Source: Hyphomicrobium denitrificans 1NES1 | GTDB taxonomy: Bacteria; Pseudomonadota; Alphaproteobacteria; Rhizobiales; Hyphomicrobiaceae | Assembly (NCBI RefSeq): GCF_000230975.2 | Contig: NC_021172.1 | Span: forward strand, 1,054,001-1,118,000 | DNA: 64,000 nucleotides | Direction: 5' to 3' | In this document: positions 33,174-40,626 of the stretch, in pieces | Position numbering within the stretch: position 1 is the first letter of the stretch | Layout of the letters: the number at the start of each line of letters is the position of its first letter | Notes under the pieces: generated by a model | Told to the model about the DNA's origin: nothing | The model's input: the letters and a program-made list of their open reading frames with translations, nothing else | Databases searched by the model: none | Made by a program: the position numbers and the translations under genes

Positions 33174-34125
33174 ACTCTGCACGGGCGCTACCAGCTTTTC
33201 GATAGGTTAACCGCCTGCCTTGTGCGCCCTTGATCATCTTCGAAGCGCGAGTTTCGTCGTCAATTCCGAGCGCAACGCGGTTGTTATAGCGGAAGTCAAA
33301 CTCCGCCAGATACCGATGCAGATGCTTTTCCTTGCAGTGCTGGTAGGTACCGCGCATTCCACGTTTGAATACTGAGAAGTAGTTCTCGACGGTGTTGCTA
33401 TGGATGGTCGGGCCTTCCGGGACATAGCGAACGTATTCTTTCTTTCCGTGATAGATGCGGTCATGGCTGGCGAACTGGCTCAACTGGAATTTGTAGAGCT
33501 TGGCACTGTCGGTCATCATCGCCGTTTCGCGCTTTACGTTGGCGTTGATGATCGGGATGACCTCGGCAACGGTCGCGCCAGAAACGTGATAGCTGCGGAC
33601 GCTGCCGCCGCGCTCCACAAGCGCAAAGATCACATTCTTATGCATTGCCTTGTCAAACTTGGTTTTGCGTCCCTTCGGGTGGGTTGAGGTGCGGCCATAG
33701 AAAGTCTCGTCGGCTTCAACAACCTTGCCTTCGCCACCCATCGGATGGGTAAGCGAACCGATCCGCATGGCTTCCCTGATGCGATGGCCCATGAACCAAG
33801 CGGTTTTGAGGGTCACACCCAAGGTTCGGTGAAGCTGATTGGCCGAGATGCCCTTCTTGGAGCCCGCGATCAGGTAGAAGGCCTGCAGCCACAGATACAG
33901 CGGCACGTGGCTCTTTTCGAAGATGGTCCCGACAGTGACGCGGAACTGTTTGCGGCAGGCGTAGCACTTGTAGAGGCCAAAGCGGGTGGCTTTACCTTCC
34001 ATCTTGGAGACACGCTTCTGCTCAAAGCAGTGCGGGCACTGGGCACCGTTCGGCCAGATGCGAGCCTCAACCCACTTGTAGGCGTCTTCTTCGTTTTGCA
34101 GATGCTTTTGCGAAAGTAGCGACAT
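33172..34125 (-). CDS. IS1595-family transposase
   Basis: A 317-residue transposase. The ATG at 34125 gives the family N-terminus Met-Ser-Leu-Leu-Ser-Gln-Lys-His; the frame is open to 34161. A zinc ribbon (Cys-Pro-His-Cys and Cys-Tyr-Ala-Cys) lies at about residues 30-65. The DDE-type core follows: Val-Glu-Ala-Asp-Glu-Thr-Phe-Tyr-Gly (first acidic, near 155), Thr-Asp-Ser-Ala near 225, then His-Ser-Asn-Thr-Val-Glu-Asn-Tyr-Phe-Ser-Val-Phe-Lys-Arg-Gly. The protein is full length and intact. I cannot see terminal inverted repeats or a target duplication, so the element borders are not given. Confidence 0.9.
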   Translation of the reverse strand: MSLLSQKHLQNEEDAYKWVEARIWPNGAQCPHCFEQKRVSKMEGKATRFGLYKCYACRKQFRVTVGTIFEKSHVPLYLWLQAFYLIAGSKKGISANQLHRTLGVTLKTAWFMGHRIREAMRIGSLTHPMGGEGKVVEADETFYGRTSTHPKGRKTKFDKAMHKNVIFALVERGGSVRSYHVSGATVAEVIPIINANVKRETAMMTDSAKLYKFQLSQFASHDRIYHGKKEYVRYVPEGPTIHSNTVENYFSVFKRGMRGTYQHCKEKHLHRYLAEFDFRYNNRVALGIDDETRASKMIKGAQGRRLTYRKAGSARAE

Positions 34126-34534
34126 GGCGAATCCCTCAATGATTGCAATATAGCAAATCACCTTGGGTTTGGCAAGTATAATATCCCCGTGCTGGCGCTA
34201 TTGATCAGCGGGCCCAAGGTTCAAGTCCTTCATCCACAAAGAGAATCAATCACTTAATGTCACAACGCATACGTTCCGAGAACTATTTACAGCTTTAATG
34301 TTGTCTCGCTCTTAGCTGGATGTAGGTCCTGCACGTCCGCTCGACTCACTGCGCTCTGCTTACGTGCTCCGCCATCGACTTTGCTCATGATTTGCCCGCT
34401 CCCAAATCGAATCGATCGAGGCTAGGATTGCATCGTCGATCCATTCCGGTTCGACCAACAATCGAGGTCAATATTCAACGCAGGTTCACTTGGTAAAGAT
34501 TTGAAGAATTCGGGTTTGTGAGCTGGAGGCAAGC
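34126..34534. other. intergenic region, no gene recognised
   Basis: The 409 bases to the right of the transposase contain no supported frame. At 34210-34230 AAGGTTCAAGTCCTT resembles a tRNA T arm without the rest of a tRNA. Lower G+C ends here, marking the right border of the accessory region. Confidence 0.35.
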
Positions 34535-34705
34535 ATGACGGATTCAGCGCTAAGTATATTGAAAAGAGAAGGTGAGCAGGAAGGGAATGCTGCTGACTTT
34601 GACGAACATATAGCTTTCTATAAAAGCGCTTTACGCATCACAAGAATGATCATTGCCTTCGTTGCATGCCTTTTATTGGCAATGTATTTTTTTCTTGTGA
34701 GATAA
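34535..34705 (+). CDS. small single-pass peptide resembling aa3-type cytochrome c oxidase subunit IV
   Basis: A 56-residue peptide with an ATG at 34535 and GGAGG seven bases upstream, ending at TAA 34703-34705. The N-terminal half is acidic (Glu-Gly-Glu-Gln-Glu-Gly-Asn-Ala-Ala-Asp-Phe-Asp-Glu-His). The C-terminal half is one transmembrane helix (Met-Ile-Ile-Ala-Phe-Val-Ala-Cys-Leu-Leu-Leu-Ala). The pattern Asp-x-x-Glu-His-x-x-x-Tyr followed by a helix matches the bacterial CoxIV_aa3 peptide. No aa3 oxidase gene is present, but the cbb3 operon begins about 430 bases downstream. It may be a stray subunit or an oxidase-associated peptide. Confidence 0.6.
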   Translation: MTDSALSILKREGEQEGNAADFDEHIAFYKSALRITRMIIAFVACLLLAMYFFLVR

Positions 34706-34779
34706 TGATGCCGAGCGAACTTTCAAGATTGGTTCGGTTTCGACGACCCACTTCTTAATCACCTACAGTGGTGGGTCGT

Positions 34780-35018
34780 TTATTCGCTGAAGGTCCGGCT
34801 GATGGCTGCCGTCGCGCCAACATATGGAATGCTAATTCCGACACTGGCGCTGTTTATTGTTCCATCGGTGCCTTTGGTGCTTGTGCGCGATGTCGTTCCC
34901 TTTGATCCTCTGATCCCGGCATCAAAGTTGGTTCCGTCTTCGCCACTGGTTCCACCAGATCCCTTGATTACGCCACACCCATTGGTTCCGTCGGTGACTC
35001 TGGTAGCACTGCCCTGAA
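34780..35018 (-). pseudogene. fragment of a Gly/Thr/Ser repeat protein without start codon
   Basis: On the minus strand about 78 codons read Gly-Ser-Ala-Thr-Arg-Val-Thr-Asp-Gly-Thr-Asn-Gly and similar Thr-x-Gly-Thr repeats, ending at TAA (34782-34780). An in-frame TAG closes the upstream side and no ATG, GTG or TTG precedes the repeats. Composition matches the exported low-complexity proteins at 14999 and 19466. The plus-strand frame (Pro-Leu-Val-Pro repeats) is its shadow. A stem CGACCCAC/GTGGGTCG at 34744-34778 lies just after the stop. Confidence 0.35.
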
Positions 35019-35060
35019 CGCCAGCCTAAAGCATTTTGGGCGCCGCCTCAATTGACGCAC

Positions 35061-35074
35061 TTGACCTAAATCAA
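35061..35074 (+). promoter_or_regulatory. FNR/FixK binding site upstream of ccoN
   Basis: TTGACCTAAATCAA fits the anaerobox consensus TTGA(T/C)-N4-ATCAA. For a class II site centred at -41.5, transcription would start near 35109, a short leader before the proposed TTG start of ccoN at 35132. ccoNOQP operons of alphaproteobacteria are classically switched on by FixK or FNR at low oxygen. Confidence 0.75.
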
Positions 35075-35131
35075 GGTTGCTCGCGGCCTACCGTCCGAGT
35101 GTGCGCTCCCTGTTGGGATCGGGAGGCAGCT

Positions 35132-36796
35132 TTGCAGGATGTATTGGACGAGCGCTCGGGGCTAAGCGACACGCTGGCGCTGATTGGCACGGTCATAATC
35201 GGCGCGATTGGTCTCGTATTTGCCATTGCCGGAGAGGAAGATATTCTTCGGCTGCAGGGACTCATCGTTTTGGCGGCGTCGGTGGCAGCCGGCTTATATG
35301 TCGCGACTCATCCGACGAACCTCAGACAAGAGAAACGTTCCGGCTACTTCGACGGTCCTGTTCGTGTTGCTACGATCGCGTGCGTGTTTTGGGGCGTCGC
35401 CGGATTTCTCGTTGGCGATATCATCGCTTGGCAGCTTTCGTTTCCGGCCCTGAACTTGGATTTGCCCTGGACCAACTTCGGGCGCCTTCGGCCGGTTCAT
35501 ACCTCCGCCGTTGTTTTTGCGTTCGGCGGCAACGCGCTCATCGCGACGTCGCTTTACGTCGTCCAGCGGACGAGTCAGGCACGGCTTCCAGGTAAATGGG
35601 CGCCGTGGTTTGTCGTCTGGGGATATCAGCTTTTCATCGTGATCGCCGCTTCGGGCTATCTGATGGGCGTGACCCAAAGCAAGGAGTACGCGGAGCCCGA
35701 GTGGTACGCTGATATCTGGCTGACGGTCGTCTGGGTCACATACCTGCTCATATTCCTCGGCACGCTCAAAGGCCGCCAGGAACCGCACATCTACGTCGCG
35801 AACTGGTTCTTCCTGGGCTTCATCGTCACGGTGGCGATGCTGCATCTGGTCAACAACCTCGCGCTTCCCGTGTCGTTTCTCGGAACGCAGAGCTATCCGC
35901 TTTTCCCCGGTGTCCAGGGCGCGATGACGCAATGGTGGTACGGGCATAATGCGGTCGGCTTCTTCCTGACTGCCGGCTTCCTCGGTATCATGTATTACTT
36001 CATTCCGAAGCGTGCCGAGCGGCCGGTGTATTCATACCGGCTGTCGATCGTGCACTTCTGGTCGCTGATCTTCCTCTACATCTGGGCGGGGCCGCACCAT
36101 CTCCATTACACGGCTCTGCCGGAGTGGACGCAGACGCTCGGCATGACGTTCTCGATCATGCTGTGGATGCCGTCCTGGGGCGGCATGATCAACGGACTCA
36201 TGACGCTCTCCGGCGCGTGGGACAAGCTGAGAACAGACCCCGTCATCCGGCTGCTTGTCGTCAGCGTTGCATTCTACGGAATGTCAACGTTTGAGGGACC
36301 GCTGATGTCCATCAAAGAGGTCAACTCGCTCTCGCACTACACTGACTGGACGATCGGACACGTTCATTCCGGAGCTCTCGGCTGGGTCGGCATGGTCACG
36401 TTCGGCGCCGTTTACTGCCTCGTGCCGTGGCTGTGGAAGCGCAAGGGGCTTTACTCGATGAAGCTCGTCGAGTGGCACTTCTGGCTCGCGATGATCGGTA
36501 TCGTTCTCTACATCTCGTCGATGTGGGTGGCCGGCATCACCCAGGGTCTGATGTGGCGTGCTTATGACCGCCTCGGCTTCCTCAAATATTCCTTCATCGA
36601 AACGGTCGAGGCGTTGCACTGGCCTTACGTCATCCGGGCGACAGGCGGTGTGCTGTTCCTGCTTGGTGGGTTGATCATGGCCTACAACGTCTGGCGCACG
36701 ATTCGCGGCGACGAGTCTGTCGATGTCCGAGATCAGCCTCCGGTCGCCGCAGCGCCCGAGTTGCGCCCCGGCGCCATTGCCATGCCCGCCGAATAA
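35132..36796 (+). CDS. ccoN: cbb3-type cytochrome c oxidase subunit I
   Basis: The catalytic heme-copper subunit reduces oxygen at low tension. TTG 35132 is chosen because GGGAGG lies five bases upstream and the longer frame from 35036 would overlap the FNR box. The protein has about 554 residues and at least 12 membrane helices. His ligands are seen in [21 protein letters not shown] and Gly-His-Val-His-Ser-Gly-Ala-Leu. The Tyr next to the His-Asn pair takes the place of the A-family cross-linked tyrosine. First gene of the ccoNOQP operon. Confidence 0.96.
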   Translation: MQDVLDERSGLSDTLALIGTVIIGAIGLVFAIAGEEDILRLQGLIVLAASVAAGLYVATHPTNLRQEKRSGYFDGPVRVATIACVFWGVAGFLVGDIIAWQLSFPALNLDLPWTNFGRLRPVHTSAVVFAFGGNALIATSLYVVQRTSQARLPGKWAPWFVVWGYQLFIVIAASGYLMGVTQSKEYAEPEWYADIWLTVVWVTYLLIFLGTLKGRQEPHIYVANWFFLGFIVTVAMLHLVNNLALPVSFLGTQSYPLFPGVQGAMTQWWYGHNAVGFFLTAGFLGIMYYFIPKRAERPVYSYRLSIVHFWSLIFLYIWAGPHHLHYTALPEWTQTLGMTFSIMLWMPSWGGMINGLMTLSGAWDKLRTDPVIRLLVVSVAFYGMSTFEGPLMSIKEVNSLSHYTDWTIGHVHSGALGWVGMVTFGAVYCLVPWLWKRKGLYSMKLVEWHFWLAMIGIVLYISSMWVAGITQGLMWRAYDRLGFLKYSFIETVEALHWPYVIRATGGVLFLLGGLIMAYNVWRTIRGDESVDVRDQPPVAAAPELRPGAIAMPAE

Positions 36797-36810
36797 CAGG
36801 AGCGACAATC

Positions 36811-37548
36811 GTGAACCACGCTATCTTAGAGCGAAACTCGATTATTCTTCTGATTGCCGCGCTGATTGTCGTGTCGATCGGCGGCATCGTTGAAATTGCA
36901 CCGCTGTTTTACGTGCAATCGACGATCGAGAAGGTGCAGGGCATGCGGCCGTACTCGCCGCTCGAGCTTGCGGGTCGTGACATCTTCGTGCGCGAAGGCT
37001 GCTACAATTGCCATAGCCAGATGATCCGTTCGCTGCGCGATGAAGTCGAACGCTACGGTCATTACTCGCTCGCGGCGGAGAGCATGTATGACTATCCCTT
37101 CCAGTGGGGGTCGAAGCGTACAGGCCCCGACCTTGCGCGCGTCGGCGGCAAATATTCGGATGCCTGGCACGTCGAGCACATGCACGATCCGCGCTCTGTG
37201 GTGCCGGCTTCCATCATGCCTGGGTATCCGTTCCTCGGCAAAACGCTCCTCGACTATTCGAACATCTCGAAGCGCATGAAAACTCAGAAAGAGCTGGGCG
37301 TTCCTTACACCGATGAGATGATCGCGAACGCCGACAAGGATGTCGTTGCGCAGATATCGCCGGATACGAAAGAAGCGAAGGCGCTTCTCGCGCGCTACCC
37401 CAAGGCGCAAGTACGAAAGTTCGACGGTCAGCCGGCGGGGGACAACATTCCGCCGACCGAGCTCGATGCTGTCATCGCCTACCTGCAAATGCTCGGCACG
37501 CTCGTCGACTTCACCAAGTTCGACGCCAGCGGTCCCAACCTGCGATAG
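36811..37548 (+). CDS. ccoO: cbb3 oxidase subunit II, monoheme cytochrome c
   Basis: A 245-residue membrane-anchored cytochrome that passes electrons from CcoP to CcoN. GTG start at 36811 with AGGAG upstream, 14 bases after ccoN. One N-terminal helix (about 11-33), then Cys64-Tyr-Asn-Cys-His68 as heme site. The axial Met is likely in Ser-Ile-Met-Pro-Gly-Tyr near residue 135. Conserved Arg-Asp-Ile-Phe-Val-Arg-Glu-Gly precedes the heme. Length and order are standard for CcoO. Confidence 0.96.
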   Translation: MNHAILERNSIILLIAALIVVSIGGIVEIAPLFYVQSTIEKVQGMRPYSPLELAGRDIFVREGCYNCHSQMIRSLRDEVERYGHYSLAAESMYDYPFQWGSKRTGPDLARVGGKYSDAWHVEHMHDPRSVVPASIMPGYPFLGKTLLDYSNISKRMKTQKELGVPYTDEMIANADKDVVAQISPDTKEAKALLARYPKAQVRKFDGQPAGDNIPPTELDAVIAYLQMLGTLVDFTKFDASGPNLR

Positions 37549-37560
37549 GAGATTTGGGCC

Positions 37561-37737
37561 TTGGCCTACGAAGACATTCAGGTAGTCACGCAGATTGCGT
37601 CGCTCGCACTTTTCATGGGCATTATGGTTGTGGCGTACATCTACGCCTTTCGCAGAAGCAACAAAGCCAAATTCGCGGCCGCATCAGAAATGCCGTTTCG
37701 CGATGATGCGCCCCCGACCGATGGGGACAAACAATGA
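37561..37737 (+). CDS. ccoQ: cbb3 oxidase subunit CcoQ
   Basis: A 58-residue single-pass protein that stabilises the complex. TTG start at 37561 with AGGAG about ten bases upstream, 12 bases after ccoO. The helix runs at about residues 10-30 (Ile-Ala-Ser-Leu-Ala-Leu-Phe-Met-Gly-Ile-Met-Val). It is followed by basic residues (Arg-Arg-Ser-Asn-Lys) and a charged tail. The TGA stop overlaps the ATG of ccoP (ATGA at 37734-37737), so the two are translationally coupled. Confidence 0.85.
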   Translation: MAYEDIQVVTQIASLALFMGIMVVAYIYAFRRSNKAKFAAASEMPFRDDAPPTDGDKQ

Positions 37738-38654
37738 GCCACCGTAAGAAAATCGACGAAGTAACGGGTGTCGAGACAACCGGACATGTCTGGGATGGCG
37801 ACATCTGCGAACTCAACAAGCCGTTGCCCAAGTGGTGGCTTTACACGTTCTATGCCTGCATCCTGTGGTCTATCGGCTATTGGATCGTGTATCCAGCCTG
37901 GCCGACGATCAACGGCTATACGAAGGGCGTGCTGAACTACAGCCAGCGCGATCAGGTCCAGCACGATATCGATGCGTGGAAGTCGGGCCATGCCAAATAT
38001 CGTACGCAGATCGCGGACATGTCGCTCGCCGACATCCGCAAGAACGACGAGCTGTTTCAATTCTCTATTGCGGGCGGCGCGGCGCTGTTCGGCGAGAATT
38101 GCTCCGCTTGCCACGGGCGCGGAGCGCAGGGCGGCATCGGCTATCCCAACCTCAACGACGACGACTGGCTGTGGGGCGGCAATTTCGAAAAGATTCACCA
38201 GACCATCGCCTTCGGCGTGAGAAACGGCAATCCGAATGCCCACGACACGGCGATGCCGCGCTTCGGGATCGACAAGATTCTAGATGAAGCGCAGATCAGC
38301 GACGTCGCTAACTTCGTCCGTTCGTTCTCGCATCTTGACGTTGACGCAGCTGCAGCCAAGAGAGGCGCCCAGATCTTTGCCGATAACTGCGCCGCCTGCC
38401 ACGGCGAGCAAGGCAAAGGCAATCAGGAGATGGGCGCTCCCAACCTGACGGATGCCATCTGGCTTTATGGTAACTCGCAAGATGCTGTGATGCAGAGCGT
38501 TCGCACGGGACGGGGTGGAATAATGCCGGCATGGTCCGAGCGCCTCGATCCCGTCGCAATTAAAATGCTGACGCTCTTCGTCTACTCCCTCGGCGGGGGT
38601 CAAGCCGACGCCACAAGCACGTCGGCCCCAGCATCGGCGGCAGACAAACCATAA
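37734..38654 (+). CDS. ccoP: cbb3 oxidase subunit III, diheme cytochrome c
   Basis: The 306-residue subunit receives electrons from soluble or bc1-bound cytochrome c. One membrane helix near residues 35-53, then heme sites Cys123-Ser-Ala-Cys-His127 and Cys218-Ala-Ala-Cys-His222, each with a following Met-Pro (Ala-Met-Pro-Arg near 172 and Ile-Met-Pro-Ala near 263) as axial ligand. The start overlaps ccoQ by four bases, and the last base of its stop codon is the first base of the ccoG ATG. Confidence 0.96.
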   Translation: MSHRKKIDEVTGVETTGHVWDGDICELNKPLPKWWLYTFYACILWSIGYWIVYPAWPTINGYTKGVLNYSQRDQVQHDIDAWKSGHAKYRTQIADMSLADIRKNDELFQFSIAGGAALFGENCSACHGRGAQGGIGYPNLNDDDWLWGGNFEKIHQTIAFGVRNGNPNAHDTAMPRFGIDKILDEAQISDVANFVRSFSHLDVDAAAAKRGAQIFADNCAACHGEQGKGNQEMGAPNLTDAIWLYGNSQDAVMQSVRTGRGGIMPAWSERLDPVAIKMLTLFVYSLGGGQADATSTSAPASAADKP

Positions 38655-40138
38655 TGAATGCGGCGGAAAAACAGAACAAGTTTCTCGTAGGAGCGGATGG
38701 CGCTCGCTCCGCGCCATCTCCTTCTGCTCGTTCGCATTCGGATTACGCGTCACGGCAGAAAATCTATCCCAAGCTTGCGCGAGGAACGTTCCGCAACATC
38801 AAGTGGGCCGTGATGGCGATTACGCTGGGCATCTATTATTTACTCCCCTGGATACGCTGGGACCGTGGAGAAGGGTTGCCCGATCAAGCCATTCTGTTCG
38901 ATTTTGCCAATCAACGGCTGTTGTTCGGCCCCATCGAGATCTGGGCGCAGGAGTTCTACTACGTCACCGGACTTCTGGTGCTCGGTGCGCTTGGGTTGTT
39001 TCTCGCGACGTCGATCGCGGGCCGCATGTGGTGCGGCTACGCTTGTCCGCAAACGGTCTGGACCGATCTGATGATTGCGGTCGAACGCTTCTGGCAGGGT
39101 GATCGCAATGCGCAGCTACGGCTCGATGGACAGCCGTGGACGTTCGAAAAAATATCGAAGAAGGCGCTTACACATCTGTCGTGGCTGGCGATCTCCGTCG
39201 CGACGGGCGGCGCGCTCGTCTTTTATTTTCGTGATGCCCCGACGCTCGGTGTCGAACTGATACACGGGACGGCGCCTATCGTGGCCTACGTCTTTCTCGG
39301 GCTCTTTACGCTGACAACCTATCTGCTCGGAGGAATTGCGCGCGAGCAGGTCTGCATCTACATGTGTCCGTGGCCGCGCATCCAAGGCGCGATGGTCGAT
39401 CGCGATTCCCTCCTTATTTCATATCGCGATCTCCGCGGAGAGCCGCGCGCCCCCCATAAGAAGGGCACGACGTGGGATGGCCGCGGTGATTGTATTGATT
39501 GCAGGGCGTGCGTTGCCGTTTGTCCGATGGGCATCGATATCCGCAACGGATCGCAACTCGAATGCATTCAGTGCGCGCTTTGCATCGATGCCTGCAACGA
39601 GATCATGGACCGCGTGGAACGCCCGCGCAATCTCATCGCCTACACGACGATCGGCAATCTTGCCAACGCTACGAATGCGCCGCGTGAAGGTTGGCGGATC
39701 ATTCGTCCGCGCACAATACTCTATATGACTCTGATCACGCTCGTCGCATCGCTGATGGGATGGTCTCTGTTGCACCGCGCCGACTTCGAACTCAGTGTCA
39801 TCCAGGATCGCAATCCACTGTTCGTCGTGCTGAGCGACGGCGGACTTCGCAATGGCTATACGGTGAAGGTCGCGAACAAGGTCGAAAGCGTACGGCACTT
39901 CAAGCTGCGATTTAGCGGCCCGCCCGGACTTCAGCCGAAATTCGTGGAGTTCGACGGCACCGATCCGACGATCGAAGTCGGCCCGGCTGAAGTAAGAGCG
40001 GTCAAGGTCTTCCTGTTGCTCCCCGGCGAGAAAAGGAAGGAACTCAAATCGGACGCCGAGCCTGTAACAATTGAGCTCGACGACGTGGCGAACGGGCGGA
40101 CAACGTCGCGCACCACGACATTCAGGAGTCCGTCATGA
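38654..40138 (+). CDS. ccoG: cbb3 oxidase accessory protein CcoG/FixG, Fe-S cupric reductase
   Basis: A 494-residue membrane protein needed for copper delivery to the oxidase. Several helices surround Cys-Gly-Tyr-Ala-Cys-Pro near residue 128 and Cys-Met-Cys-Pro-Trp-Pro near residue 235. Two 4Fe-4S clusters are marked by Cys-Ile-Asp-Cys-Arg-Ala-Cys-Val-Ala-Val-Cys-Pro and Cys-Ile-Gln-Cys-Ala-Leu-Cys-Ile-Asp-Ala-Cys at about residues 280-315. The C-terminal third is a periplasmic beta domain. Starts on the last base of ccoP and ends overlapping ccoH by four. Confidence 0.95.
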   Translation: MNAAEKQNKFLVGADGARSAPSPSARSHSDYASRQKIYPKLARGTFRNIKWAVMAITLGIYYLLPWIRWDRGEGLPDQAILFDFANQRLLFGPIEIWAQEFYYVTGLLVLGALGLFLATSIAGRMWCGYACPQTVWTDLMIAVERFWQGDRNAQLRLDGQPWTFEKISKKALTHLSWLAISVATGGALVFYFRDAPTLGVELIHGTAPIVAYVFLGLFTLTTYLLGGIAREQVCIYMCPWPRIQGAMVDRDSLLISYRDLRGEPRAPHKKGTTWDGRGDCIDCRACVAVCPMGIDIRNGSQLECIQCALCIDACNEIMDRVERPRNLIAYTTIGNLANATNAPREGWRIIRPRTILYMTLITLVASLMGWSLLHRADFELSVIQDRNPLFVVLSDGGLRNGYTVKVANKVESVRHFKLRFSGPPGLQPKFVEFDGTDPTIEVGPAEVRAVKVFLLLPGEKRKELKSDAEPVTIELDDVANGRTTSRTTTFRSPS

Positions 40139-40626
40139 ACATCGCTGCGCCATCGAAGGGGTCACTTCGCGGATGGCATGTTCTGGCTATTCTGGTCGGG
40201 TTCTTCCTGACCGTGGCCGCCGTCGATGGTGTTTTGATTGCCAAGGCCGTTTCAACATTCAGCGGCGACACGGCCGATGCCTATCGCAAAGGCTTGGCAT
40301 ACAACCAGACGCTGGAGGAAGGAGCCGTTCAGGATCGGCTCGGGTGGCACGAAAATCGGACGTTCGATTCACGCACGGGACGTCTTTCAATTTCTCTTAC
40401 GGATGAAAATCAACAACCCGTCGACGGCCTTCGCTTGCAGGCGGACATCGGGCGCGCAACAACGGATATATTCGATCGCCGCGTTGCGCTGGAACCTGCA
40501 GGGAACGGCACTTACGGCGCCGACATAGTCGGACTGTCGGACGGGGCGTGGACGCTTTCGGTCAGCGCTTCGGAAAACGACAAAGTCGTTTACAGGTCGA
40601 GGGCCCGGATATGGAAGCAGCCCTAG
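40135..40626 (+). CDS. ccoH: cbb3 oxidase assembly protein CcoH/FixH
   Basis: A 163-residue protein with one N-terminal membrane helix (about 15-38, Leu-Ala-Ile-Leu-Val-Gly-Phe-Phe) and a periplasmic beta-rich domain. Tyr-Arg-Lys-Gly-Leu-Ala-Tyr-Asn-Gln at about 52-60 is typical of FixH. It joins the copper ATPase CcoI in oxidase maturation. The start overlaps ccoG by four bases and the end overlaps ccoI by 16. Confidence 0.93.
   Translation: MNIAAPSKGSLRGWHVLAILVGFFLTVAAVDGVLIAKAVSTFSGDTADAYRKGLAYNQTLEEGAVQDRLGWHENRTFDSRTGRLSISLTDENQQPVDGLRLQADIGRATTDIFDRRVALEPAGNGTYGADIVGLSDGAWTLSVSASENDKVVYRSRARIWKQP

Noticed and set aside
34205..34240. tRNA-like T arm (AAGGTTCAAGTCCTT)
   Set aside because: No acceptor, D or anticodon arm can be formed around it, and it does not repeat the end of tRNA-Tyr.
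34802..35017. Plus-strand 71-codon frame with Pro-Leu-Val-Pro repeats
   Set aside because: It mirrors the Gly/Thr repeat fragment on the minus strand, which matches the composition of other exported proteins in the window.
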